Below the pieces are notes generated by a model that saw nothing but the letters and a program-made list of their open reading frames with translations, did no database searches and had not been told where the DNA came from. From contig JADJYJ010000010.1 of the NCBI GenBank assembly GCA_016719785.1, positions 1 to 64,000 of the forward strand: a stretch of DNA of 64,000 bases, written 5' to 3'. A program made the translations under genes and the position numbers. The stretch is from Candidatus Amarolinea dominans (GTDB lineage Bacteria; Chloroflexota; Anaerolineae; SSC4; Amarolineaceae). This document shows positions 19,694 to 27,476 of this stretch, piece by piece (position 1 is the first letter of the stretch; each line of letters opens with the position of its first letter).

Positions 19694-20500
19694 TCAGCGA
19701 CCCGCGTCGCGCAGCGGGGGTTGCGCCAGCGTGACGATGTAGCGGCGGTGAACCGGGTCGTAAGTCAACAGGATCACCTCAGAGCCGCGCTTGATGGCTG
19801 CTTCGCCCTGCACGACCGCGAAAATGGTGATCAACGTGTTGCCCGCGTCGCGCAGATGGACCATGCCATACTGGTCGTCCACGAACGGGCTGATGACCGT
19901 GCCGTGGGTACCCACCAGACTCTGCGCGCGACTGGCCGTGGTGCTGATGGGCGGCAGCGCGTGGCCCACCCAGCGCGCCATGCGTGCGGTCACCAGGCTG
20001 CCTATGACCAGCGCGGTCGGCAGCACCGCGAACAGCGCGGGGCCGGGGTACACCCCGGTGGCGCCAGCCAGCAGGCCGTTCAACAGCCAACCCAGCAGGG
20101 CCACCGATTCGAACAGGATCAGTAAGACCACCAGCAGCGGCGCCTTACCCGCGCCCAGGAAAGCCAGCAGCGAAAAACTGCCGGACGCGCCGGCGCCGCT
20201 CTCATGCTCGGCCGCGTGGCCGCCATCCGCCGCGTGATCGAGGTCTGCGCCATGATCGAGGTGAGCGTCGTGATCCAGCCCGGCATCATGATCGAGATGA
20301 ACGTCATGGTCCAGGCCGGCATCGTGATCGAGGTCCGCGCCCTGATCGACGTCCGCGTCGTGGTCTGCATCCCCGTGCGCGTCATCGCCCGCGCCCAGCC
20401 CGGTCAACTGCAGGCCGGCGAGCAGAATCCCCATGGCGAACAGCACCGTGAAAGGCAGGTTATACCAGGCAAAGGCAAAAGCGAGAAGATCACGCAGCAT
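19694..20500 (-). CDS. YqiJ/NfeD-like OB-fold membrane protein with His/Asp-rich loop
   Basis: 268 residues. A first membrane helix (about 5-33) is followed by a His/Asp-rich segment (about 38-100) built on a six-residue beat of the form LDHDAG/LDHDAH. Two or three helices follow (about 108-185), and the C-terminal OB-fold domain begins near SLVGTHGTVISPFVDDQYG. NfeD-type OB domains partner flotillins and PspA. Three-residue D/H spacing over 60 residues suggests divalent metal binding on the extracytoplasmic side; this is inference. GAGG lies about 7 bp upstream of the ATG. It is first gene of the membrane operon. Confidence 0.8.
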   Translation of the reverse strand: MLRDLLAFAFAWYNLPFTVLFAMGILLAGLQLTGLGAGDDAHGDADHDADVDQGADLDHDAGLDHDVHLDHDAGLDHDAHLDHGADLDHAADGGHAAEHESGAGASGSFSLLAFLGAGKAPLLVVLLILFESVALLGWLLNGLLAGATGVYPGPALFAVLPTALVIGSLVTARMARWVGHALPPISTTASRAQSLVGTHGTVISPFVDDQYGMVHLRDAGNTLITIFAVVQGEAAIKRGSEVILLTYDPVHRRYIVTLAQPPLRDAGR

Positions 20501-20733
20501 TGCACACCTCAGGCACAGCAGACCCCGTCCGCGCCGACTGACAGAATTTCGACGCCGATCACAGACCGCATTTTACCACCAGGTCGCAGCAGCCGTCAAA
20601 GCAAGTTGAGGACGAGTGCGGAGTTGAGCCAGCGGACGATGTCCCCGCGTGCCGTGGCATACGTGCGCAGACCGCCGGCGTTCCTGTTTGCACAGCACGT
20701 TGATGAGTTCGGTTGTAGACGCTCCGTTTTAGT

Positions 20734-21222
20734 TCAACTCAGTCCCTTTTCAAACATCCCCTGGTAAGGCCCTTCGGCCCCGCAGTGCTGGCAGGGTAGC
20801 GAGACGCCATAGGTGCATTTGTTGCAGCGTTCGCAGTGCCATTCCCGCCAATCCCGACACTGGCCGCAGACCTCACAGTGCCAGGTGCAGCTATCCTGGA
20901 CGACACTCTGCCAGCAAAAAGAGTACCAGTACACCTCGCTGCACCCCTGGCAGGTATAGTCATCGAGCAGCGACCTGAGCGGTACGTGCTCACACCCGCA
21001 CGGCAGTTCGTGTTCCTCTGCCAGCTCCTTCTCCGACAGCTCTTGGAACTCCTCGATATTCTGGATGGCGCAAACAGAAAGGGCGTCAACGTCCACGCCG
21101 TTCAACGGATTGTGGCAGTCGGCGCCGGTGCAGTTCTCGTCGCATGGCTCGTTGTTTTTCAAGCACGCGCAGCGCCTGTTGCGGCAGCCGGTTTTGCAGT
21201 TACAGTGAAATTCCTTCTTCAT
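20734..21222 (-). CDS. Cys-rich protein with a tesmin/TSO1-like CXC domain and zinc ribbons
   Basis: 162 residues starting MKKEFHCNCKTGCRNRRC. The first 40 residues have Cys at 7, 9, 13, 18, 20, 27, 31 and 36, closely following the CXC (CRC) pattern CxC-x3/4-C-x4-CxC-x6-C-x3-C...C-x-N of eukaryotic tesmin/TSO1 and MSL2 proteins, where it binds DNA or zinc clusters. The remainder has another dozen paired Cys (CGC, CQGC, CEVCGQC, CERCNKC, CQHC), forming two or three zinc ribbons. TGAGGA precedes the start. There are longer in-frame starts, but they lack this signal. Function is unknown; DNA or RNA binding is possible. Confidence 0.7.
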   Translation of the reverse strand: MKKEFHCNCKTGCRNRRCACLKNNEPCDENCTGADCHNPLNGVDVDALSVCAIQNIEEFQELSEKELAEEHELPCGCEHVPLRSLLDDYTCQGCSEVYWYSFCWQSVVQDSCTWHCEVCGQCRDWREWHCERCNKCTYGVSLPCQHCGAEGPYQGMFEKGLS

Positions 21223-21386
21223 TTCATTCCTCAGTAGTTTTGCACTTTTAACATAGGGCCAGATTGGACGGCCAGCGTTCTCCCGGTTAGAGTTAGGTTC
21301 ATGGTATCTCAACAAGCGTGTCTGGCGAACCACCCGCCAACGTGGCTGGGACCTGACTGGTGGTTGGTGTTGCGGAAACGGGCTGC

Positions 21387-23303
21387 TCAGCCTGGCATGA
21401 ACGGGAAGAACCAGGGCGATGCCTGCACCAGCGGCGTGATGCGCACGACGATCAGGCCGCCGGTGTCAGCCGCCACATAGGCCAGATCGTTCTGCACGTC
21501 CACGCCGCGCGCAGAACCGGGCGCAGCGAACAGGCCGGTGACCAACGGCTGCGCCGGATCGCTCACGTCCACGATCTGCAGGCCGCCGCTGCCGCAGGCC
21601 ACAAAGGCCCAGGACTGCGCCAGGGCCAGGCTGTAGGAATTGCCCGGCAGCGGCATGCTCGCCAGGCGCGCGGGCGCGGTGGGGCTGATGACCGTGGCTG
21701 TCTCCAGACCGACCGTCTGGGCGATGTACGCGACGCCATCGCGCACACGCGCTTCGCCCGCGGCGCCGTCATACGGGTAGGTTGCCAGCAGCAGAGGCGC
21801 CGCCGGATTCGCCAGGCTGAAGATGCGCAGCCCGCGCGGGGAGCGAAAATCGGCCACGTACATCAGATCGCCAACGATGTCCACGCTGCGCGCATCGCGC
21901 AGACCGAGCACGGTGACGAGGGTCGGCGTGGCCGGTTGGCTGACGTTGATGACCGAGAGGCGCGGCCCGTCGGCCACATAGGCCAGGGTGTTGCTGATCG
22001 CCACGTCGAAGGCATAGCCGATCGTGTCGTAACTGCCGAGCAGGGTTGGCTGGCCGGGGTCGGTGACATCGAGAATCTGCAGACCGCTGTCGCCGACCGC
22101 GACATAGGCAAGAGATCCATCCAGCGTGACATTGAGCGGCGATTCGGGCGTGCGATAGAGGCCGAGCGGCGCCGGGTTGGCCGGATCGGTGATGTCCATG
22201 ATCCACAGGCCGTCATCGGCATCGGCCAGGTAGGCGCGAGTTCCGTCAACACGCGTGCGCCGGACCGCGGCCGGTAGATCGAAGGAACTCTCGCGCACCG
22301 GCGCGGCCGGCTGCGACACATCCACGATCACCAGGTTTTGATCCTTGCCTGCGACGAAGGCGTGACCGCTGCTCACCCGCAGCGCGCTGCCGATGGCGGC
22401 ATAGGCGTAGCTGCCTGCCAGCGTCGGCGCGGCGGCGTCCTGGATGTCAACCACTTGCAGCCCATCTTGATCCGCGGCCAGGTAGGCGAACGCGCCGTCC
22501 ACGGCAATTCCCTTGCTGGCGCCGGGAGTCAGCAGGTGGCCGATCTGCGCCGGCACGGCCGGGTCGGTCACGCTGACGATCTCCATGCCGTCCGCGCCCG
22601 CGGCCAGGTAGGCCAGGCCATTGATCACCGTGACCGCTTCCAGGTAGGCCGTGGATTGGTAGGCGCCCATAAGGACAGGGTTGGCCGGATTGGCCGCATC
22701 GAGCAGCAGCATGCTTGTCCCGCGCAACAGGTAGACCATCGTCCCGACCGCTGCCACCTGGCGCGCCTGGCCTGGATAGGCGCCCAACCAGGTCAGGTGA
22801 TCGGCATCAGTCAGGCCGATGATTTGCAGGCTGCCCGTGCTGTCGGTGGCGTAGATACGGCCGGGCGCCAGGGCCAGCCGGCGAATATCACCGCTGGTGT
22901 CGAGTCTGCCGGCCAGCGTAGGGGCCGCGGGTGTGCTGACATCCAGCACCTGCACCCCAGCCTCGCCCAGGGCGACGATCAACAGACTGCCGCTGAGCTG
23001 CACGTCCTGCACCACGGTCGGCAGCGCGGCGCTCTGACCGACCTGCTGCGGTGCGGCCGGGTCGGTGACATCCAACACCAGCACGCGCGGCCCCACGCCG
23101 AGGTACACGTAGGGGCCGGAGGAATCGAGGGCATAGGTGGCGCCGCCGATCTGGCCGATCAACTCGGTGGCAACCGGCGGCAGCAGGGGGCCGGACGGCG
23201 GGGATGTTGGCTGAGTGAGAGGGGAAGCCAATCCACGGCTGGTCCATGCGCCAACCATCAAGAGGGCAACGATGGCCCAGGGAACGAGAAAATTACGACG
23301 CAT
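21387..23303 (-). CDS. Secreted LVIVD-repeat beta-propeller protein
   Basis: About 638 residues. A signal peptide (RRNFLVPWAIVALLMVGAWTSRGLASP) is followed by about 14 repeats of 40-45 residues. The core of each repeat is GLQILDVTDPGQPTLLGSY-like, preceded by AYVAxGDxGL: the LVIVD motif of extracellular propellers. The protein ends with QASPWFFPFMPG. The start at 23303 has GGAGAAG 8 bp upstream; an earlier in-frame Met adds 22 residues not resembling a signal. Such proteins are surface-exposed or secreted binding scaffolds; the ligand is unknown. It is transcribed divergently from the acetyltransferase gene. Confidence 0.85.
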   Translation of the reverse strand: MRRNFLVPWAIVALLMVGAWTSRGLASPLTQPTSPPSGPLLPPVATELIGQIGGATYALDSSGPYVYLGVGPRVLVLDVTDPAAPQQVGQSAALPTVVQDVQLSGSLLIVALGEAGVQVLDVSTPAAPTLAGRLDTSGDIRRLALAPGRIYATDSTGSLQIIGLTDADHLTWLGAYPGQARQVAAVGTMVYLLRGTSMLLLDAANPANPVLMGAYQSTAYLEAVTVINGLAYLAAGADGMEIVSVTDPAVPAQIGHLLTPGASKGIAVDGAFAYLAADQDGLQVVDIQDAAAPTLAGSYAYAAIGSALRVSSGHAFVAGKDQNLVIVDVSQPAAPVRESSFDLPAAVRRTRVDGTRAYLADADDGLWIMDITDPANPAPLGLYRTPESPLNVTLDGSLAYVAVGDSGLQILDVTDPGQPTLLGSYDTIGYAFDVAISNTLAYVADGPRLSVINVSQPATPTLVTVLGLRDARSVDIVGDLMYVADFRSPRGLRIFSLANPAAPLLLATYPYDGAAGEARVRDGVAYIAQTVGLETATVISPTAPARLASMPLPGNSYSLALAQSWAFVACGSGGLQIVDVSDPAQPLVTGLFAAPGSARGVDVQNDLAYVAADTGGLIVVRITPLVQASPWFFPFMPG

Positions 23304-23415
23304 CTGAAAACGCTTCTCCAAATTCGTAGATTTCTTGTGTCGGGCTGACGGGTGTAAAATGGTGATCAATTCCGAAATCGAACCTCACTCTGCAGGATAG
23401 GGAGCACGGATACGC

Positions 23416-24246
23416 ATGGAGATCACGATTCGCCGTCTTTCGACGTTCGAGGAGTATATCGCGGCCGAGGAGCTGCAGCAGGTCTGCTGGCAGACCGACC
23501 CGATCGACGCGGTGCCGGCCCATCTGCTCTTGACCATTCAGAACGAGGCCGGGCTGGTACTGGGCGCATTCACGCCGCAGGGCGAATTGATCGGTTTTGT
23601 CTTCGGTTTCCTGGGCCGTGAAGGCGATGTGCTCAAGCACTGCTCGCACATGGCCGCGGTCCATCCGTATTATCGCGATCATAACCTGGGCTACCGCCTG
23701 AAACTGGCTCAGCGCAGCTTGATGCTGGAACAGGGGTTGGAGATCTGCACGTGGACCTACGATCCGTTGGAGGCGCGCAACGCGGTGCTCAACATCGCTA
23801 AGTTAGGGGCCACGGCGCGCATCTACAAGCGTAACATCTACGGCCAGCGCCTGGGCGGTCTCAATGCGGCCTTGCCGACGGACCGCTTTCATGTGCGCTG
23901 GGAAGTAAGCAGCGATCGCGCGCTGCACTGTGTGAGTACGGGCCAGCGCGTGATGGCGCCGGTCGCCGGCCAGCCCGAGCAGATGCTGACGCGGGTCATC
24001 ATGCAAGGCGACCTGCCGTTCCTGGCCGCCACCGGGCCGCTTCCTGCCGACGACATCATCGGCGTGCAAATTCCGTCCAGTTTCCAGCGCGTCAAGCGGG
24101 AGAATGTCGAGGCTGCCAGCCACTGGCGCCTGGGCACCCGCGCCCTCTTCGAAAACGCCTTCCGCGCCGGCTACACCGCCGTCAACGTCACCGCCGATGC
24201 CGAGCATCCAGAATCGCTGGCGGTGTATACGTTGGTGAGGGGGTAG
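23416..24246 (+). CDS. GNAT-superfamily acetyltransferase (COG3375 type)
   Basis: 276 residues. It starts MEITIRRLSTFEEYIAAEELQQVCW and contains the acetyl-CoA loop region HSHMAAVHPYYRDHNLGYRLKLAQR-like (CSHMAAVHPYYRDHNLGYRL near residue 75) and TWTYDPLEARNAVLNIAKLG, a signature of the COG3375 predicted acetyltransferases. The C-terminal half is a second GNAT-like fold without clear motifs. The substrate is not predictable. AGGGAG lies about 12 bp upstream of the ATG. It is convergent with the downstream glycosidase gene across a repeat-filled spacer. Confidence 0.85.
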   Translation: MEITIRRLSTFEEYIAAEELQQVCWQTDPIDAVPAHLLLTIQNEAGLVLGAFTPQGELIGFVFGFLGREGDVLKHCSHMAAVHPYYRDHNLGYRLKLAQRSLMLEQGLEICTWTYDPLEARNAVLNIAKLGATARIYKRNIYGQRLGGLNAALPTDRFHVRWEVSSDRALHCVSTGQRVMAPVAGQPEQMLTRVIMQGDLPFLAATGPLPADDIIGVQIPSSFQRVKRENVEAASHWRLGTRALFENAFRAGYTAVNVTADAEHPESLAVYTLVRG

Positions 24247-24483
24247 TGCAAAGTGCAAAGTACAAAGTACATAGTGCAAAGTGCAGACGACGTTCCGCCC
24301 TGTTGTCAATGATGAATGCTGAATTCTGAATAGTGCATAGGACGTTCAGCATTCAGCTCTGAGCATTCAGCATTCAGCTCTGAGCATTCAGCATTCAGCT
24401 CTGAGCATTCAGCATTCAGCTCTGAGCATTCAGCATTCCACATTCAGCGTTTTGCACTTCGCACTTTGCACTTTGCACTTCCC
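24247..24483. repeat. Convergent intergenic repeat block: 21-bp tandem repeat inside an imperfect palindrome
   Basis: Four exact copies of a 21-bp unit (CATTCAGCTCTGAGCATTCAG) occupy 24350-24433. They are flanked on the left by AGTGCAAAG-type words (24246-24290) and on the right by their complements (GCACTTTGCACTTTGCACTT, 24461-24480), so the whole 230 bp can fold back. It lies between two converging genes and may serve as a bidirectional terminator. No reading frame here is credible. Confidence 0.85.
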
Positions 24484-25890
24484 TTACGGCGGCCAGTTTG
24501 GGGCCAGGCCGCGCTGTTGACGGATGTAGATGCGCAGTTTGGCATAGGCGGGGCGCCAGTGCAGTTCGTCAATCTGGCTTGGCTTCATGATGGACCACCA
24601 GTATTGCTCCTGCGCCTCGGTCCAATCCACGTCCGGCATGTAAACGACGACCATGAGACCGATCCAGGGCTGCCAGTGGGTCTTGGCCCATTCGAAGGCC
24701 TGCACCAGGTAATCGCCCTGCTGCTCCTCCGTCACCGCGTGCCAGTGGTAAGGTGAGTCTGGCCGCGAATCGGTGCTCCAGCCAAATTCCAGCACGGCCA
24801 CCCTCTTGTTGGTATCGCCGTACTTCACCATGATCTTGCGCAGGTCTTCGACACGGCGGAAGGTGAAGAAACGCTCGCCGCCGTACTCGGCCTTGTTGCC
24901 CGCGGCCTCATCCGGGCCGATGCTGGGTGCGGCCCGGAAACCGGCCGCATGCACGCCGAGCACATCGAAGTAACCCGCGCTGTTGCCGCCCATGGCCTGG
25001 TACATCTGCTCCAGATATTTGTCATCGGGAATGGCGATATCGCAGCAGGAGCCGGTGGGCGTCAGACCGGCCGAGATGACCAGGGCCAACGGCGCGCCCT
25101 TCTTGACGCCCGCGTAGGCCGACTTGAGCAGGCGCACATACTCGGTCGCGTTGGGCGGTCGGCAACCCCATTCACCGCCGCCATCGGGCCGATTCAGGTT
25201 CGGTTCATTCCAGATCTGATAGGCCTGAATTTTCCAGGTGTAGCGCTTGGCCACTGCCGACAGAAAATCCTCGAAGTCCTTGTAGTTGTCGGGCGGCCCG
25301 TTGCACGGGAAACCGCCGCCGGCCCATTTGGGCTGACTGTCCACACGCACGATCAGCTTGAGATTGTGCTCGATCGCCTGCTGCACGATGCGGTCGGTGA
25401 CGCTCCAGTCGAACTGACCTTTGCCCGCGCCCTCGATCTCACGCCAGGGGAAATTTTGCTTGACCCAGGTGAACCCGGCGGCCTCCACCAGCCCCAGGTC
25501 GCGGTCGGCAATCTCCGGTCGCCACCAGAGGAACGCCTGCACGCCGAAATCGGGCGATTTGAAGCCGCGGCTGGAATCACCGCCGGCCGGGGGCGGGGTG
25601 GCCGTCGGTTTGACCGGCGCGGGCGTGACGGTCGCCTGATTGGGCGCCGGGGTGACTGTCGCTCCCGTGCCCGCGGTGGGGGTGGCAGTGACCGGCGCCT
25701 GCGTGGCCGTCGGCGGCACAGGGGTAGCGGTCGGCGGTAGGGGGGTGTTGGTCGCGGCCACGGTTGGCGTCTTCGTTGGCGTGGGGGTTGGCGGCGGTGA
25801 CGCGGGGCCGCAGGCCGACAAAATCAGTGTGACAACAACGATTCCGGTCAGCAGGCGCAAGAATCGTCGGTACCTGTTGGATTGCCTCAT
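24484..25890 (-). CDS. Lipoprotein glycoside hydrolase, clan-A (cellulase/GH39-like) fold
   Basis: 468 residues. A signal peptide ending in the lipobox LSAC (Cys27) precedes a Pro/Thr/Ala linker (to about 105) and a TIM-barrel glycosidase domain. The retaining glutamates are visible in YQIWNEPNLNRP (acid/base) and VLEFGWSTDSRP (nucleophile). The start of the barrel is PDFGVQAFLWWRPEIADRD, and WVKQNFPWREIEGAGKGQFDW resembles GH39/GH5-like proteins. It should act outside the cell on a polysaccharide or glycoside; the substrate is unknown. It lies 9 bp after the next gene upstream, so the three related glycosidase genes probably form one transcript. Confidence 0.85.
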   Translation of the reverse strand: MRQSNRYRRFLRLLTGIVVVTLILSACGPASPPPTPTPTKTPTVAATNTPLPPTATPVPPTATQAPVTATPTAGTGATVTPAPNQATVTPAPVKPTATPPPAGGDSSRGFKSPDFGVQAFLWWRPEIADRDLGLVEAAGFTWVKQNFPWREIEGAGKGQFDWSVTDRIVQQAIEHNLKLIVRVDSQPKWAGGGFPCNGPPDNYKDFEDFLSAVAKRYTWKIQAYQIWNEPNLNRPDGGGEWGCRPPNATEYVRLLKSAYAGVKKGAPLALVISAGLTPTGSCCDIAIPDDKYLEQMYQAMGGNSAGYFDVLGVHAAGFRAAPSIGPDEAAGNKAEYGGERFFTFRRVEDLRKIMVKYGDTNKRVAVLEFGWSTDSRPDSPYHWHAVTEEQQGDYLVQAFEWAKTHWQPWIGLMVVVYMPDVDWTEAQEQYWWSIMKPSQIDELHWRPAYAKLRIYIRQQRGLAPNWPP

Positions 25891-25899
25891 CTTTCCTCG

Positions 25900-27321
25900 T
25901 TACTTCGGCATGTTGCGCAGCGCATCATAGGTGGGCCTGCCATAGATCTTGAACGCGCTTTGCTCGCCGGATTCGAAGTTCAAGTTCCACAGGAACATCG
26001 GGCCAACCCAGCCCCAGGAGCGGGCAAGCTCGTAGGCGCGCACAGTCCAGGCGGCCTGTTCGTCGGCCGTGTTGTCGGCTGCATACTCATAGCCAGGATG
26101 CGGGTTGCCGGAAACGGCCCAGCCAAACTCGGTGGGCCAGATGCGCTTGGCGCCGTCGCCATTTGCCAACATGACATTGCGATAGCCCTCCATCGTGCCG
26201 CGGAAGCACCAGGAGTGGTGTCGGTTGTCGAAGGGGCCGCGATAGATGGCGCCGGCATCGGAGACCGAGCGCCAATCGCCGTCCGGCGGGCAGTTGAACC
26301 CGCTGGGGTGCGCGCCGATGGCGTCGGAATAGCTGCGCAGCCCGGCGCGGTACATGGCCGAGAGGTAGGCGACATCATCCATCGCCAGCGGCGCGGGCGC
26401 GCCGGTCGGCGTCAGCGCACCGCTGACCACGATCATGCCCGGGCATGCGCCCTTGATGGCGCGGTAGGCCGCGGCCAGGAGCTGCACGTAACGGCCTGGA
26501 TCAAGCGGTTCCCCGCCCCATTCGTACCACAGGTTTTGTTCGTTCCAGACCTCGATGGCCTGCACGCGGCCGCAGTAGCGGCTGGCAAAGCCGCGCACGA
26601 AGTTGGCATAGGTGCCCGGGTCGGCCGGCGGGCCTTCGACATCGAAGTTGCTGTTGCCAGCCCGCGCCCACTGCGGCGCCTTGACGATGCTGGCGAGGAT
26701 GCTCAGCCCGTTACCGTTGAACTGGCCGATCATGTCGTCCAGGCCGCCGAAGTCCACCTGGCCCGGCTGTCCCTCGAAATCCTTCCAGGGAAGCTGGAAT
26801 TTGATCCAGTTGAAGCCCATGTTCTTGACCGCGCCGATGATGAAGCCCTTGTCTGCGCTGGTCTCTACCTGGATGCCATAGCCAAAGAAGCCGGCCGCGC
26901 GCACGTTGGGCGCGGGCGCGGACACGGTGGTGCGTTTGGCCGTCGTCTGTGGCGGCGGCGCGGGCGCAGCTACCTCGGGTACGGCGCTCAGGCTGCTGTT
27001 GGCTTTCACCAGGGAGGCGCTGACCCAGCCCTGCTTGTCGCCGGTGGTGCAGCAGACCTTGAGCCAGGTGGCGCCCTTGTTCTTACCGATCACTTCCAGC
27101 GAACGGCCGAGCGTGACGCGGCCCAGGATCGTGTAGGCGGTGGAGGGACCAGAGCGTATATTGACCAGATCGCCGGTGACGGTGGCGGTGGGGCCAGAGG
27201 CCAGGGCGGGGCGGGCGACCGGCGCCGGTTGGGGAAGCGCGGCCAATGACACGGCCGGGAGCGCGGTGAGCAGAATCAGTGTGAGAAACAGGGCACGACG
27301 CAGCACGAACAGACGAGACAT
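25900..27321 (-). CDS. Secreted SH3b plus clan-A glycosidase-like protein
   Basis: 473 residues. A signal peptide (MSRLFVLRRALFLTLILLTALPAVSLAA) is followed by a bacterial SH3 domain (about 48-108, GDLVNIRSGPSTAYTILGRV), a short Pro-rich linker and a glycosidase-like barrel starting GFFGYGIQVETSADKGF. Glutamates sit in AIEVWNEQNLWYEW and IWPTEFGWAV. The barrel is a close paralogue of the C-terminal domain of the gene upstream (shared DAIGAHPSGFNC and HHSWCFRGTMEGYRNVM). The start at 27321 follows GAGGAGG; a longer open frame upstream is only a shadow of the neighbouring gene. SH3b suggests attachment to the cell wall. Confidence 0.85.
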   Translation of the reverse strand: MSRLFVLRRALFLTLILLTALPAVSLAALPQPAPVARPALASGPTATVTGDLVNIRSGPSTAYTILGRVTLGRSLEVIGKNKGATWLKVCCTTGDKQGWVSASLVKANSSLSAVPEVAAPAPPPQTTAKRTTVSAPAPNVRAAGFFGYGIQVETSADKGFIIGAVKNMGFNWIKFQLPWKDFEGQPGQVDFGGLDDMIGQFNGNGLSILASIVKAPQWARAGNSNFDVEGPPADPGTYANFVRGFASRYCGRVQAIEVWNEQNLWYEWGGEPLDPGRYVQLLAAAYRAIKGACPGMIVVSGALTPTGAPAPLAMDDVAYLSAMYRAGLRSYSDAIGAHPSGFNCPPDGDWRSVSDAGAIYRGPFDNRHHSWCFRGTMEGYRNVMLANGDGAKRIWPTEFGWAVSGNPHPGYEYAADNTADEQAAWTVRAYELARSWGWVGPMFLWNLNFESGEQSAFKIYGRPTYDALRNMPK

Positions 27322-27335
27322 AGGGTCCTCCTCAC

Positions 27336-27383
27336 GAGAGACTGAGAGACTGAGAGATTGAGAGATTGAGAGATTGAGAGATT
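27336..27383. repeat. 8-bp tandem repeat in the leader of the SH3b glycosidase gene
   Basis: Six units of GAGAGACT/GAGAGATT on the plus strand (AATCTCTC on the coding strand) end 15 bp before the start codon at 27321, just upstream of its GAGGAGG. The position in a 5' leader makes unit number a possible expression modifier. Confidence 0.75.
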
Positions 27384-27476
27384 GAGATCGCACCTGAAGG
27401 GCGTGACGGCCAGGCCATAGATTAGTACACGAGCAGCAGGAGAGGCGCATCGGATCAGCGCCTCTCCTGCTCGGAT

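Noticed and set aside
20501..20733. Possible decayed gene on the minus strand (frame with ATARGDIVRWLNSALVLNLL)
   Set aside because: Only about 40 codons look protein-like, with no start, RBS or recognisable family; not enough to call.
24350..24433. CRISPR-like array of 21-bp repeats
   Set aside because: The four units are directly contiguous with no spacers, and no cas gene is in the window; it is a simple tandem repeat.
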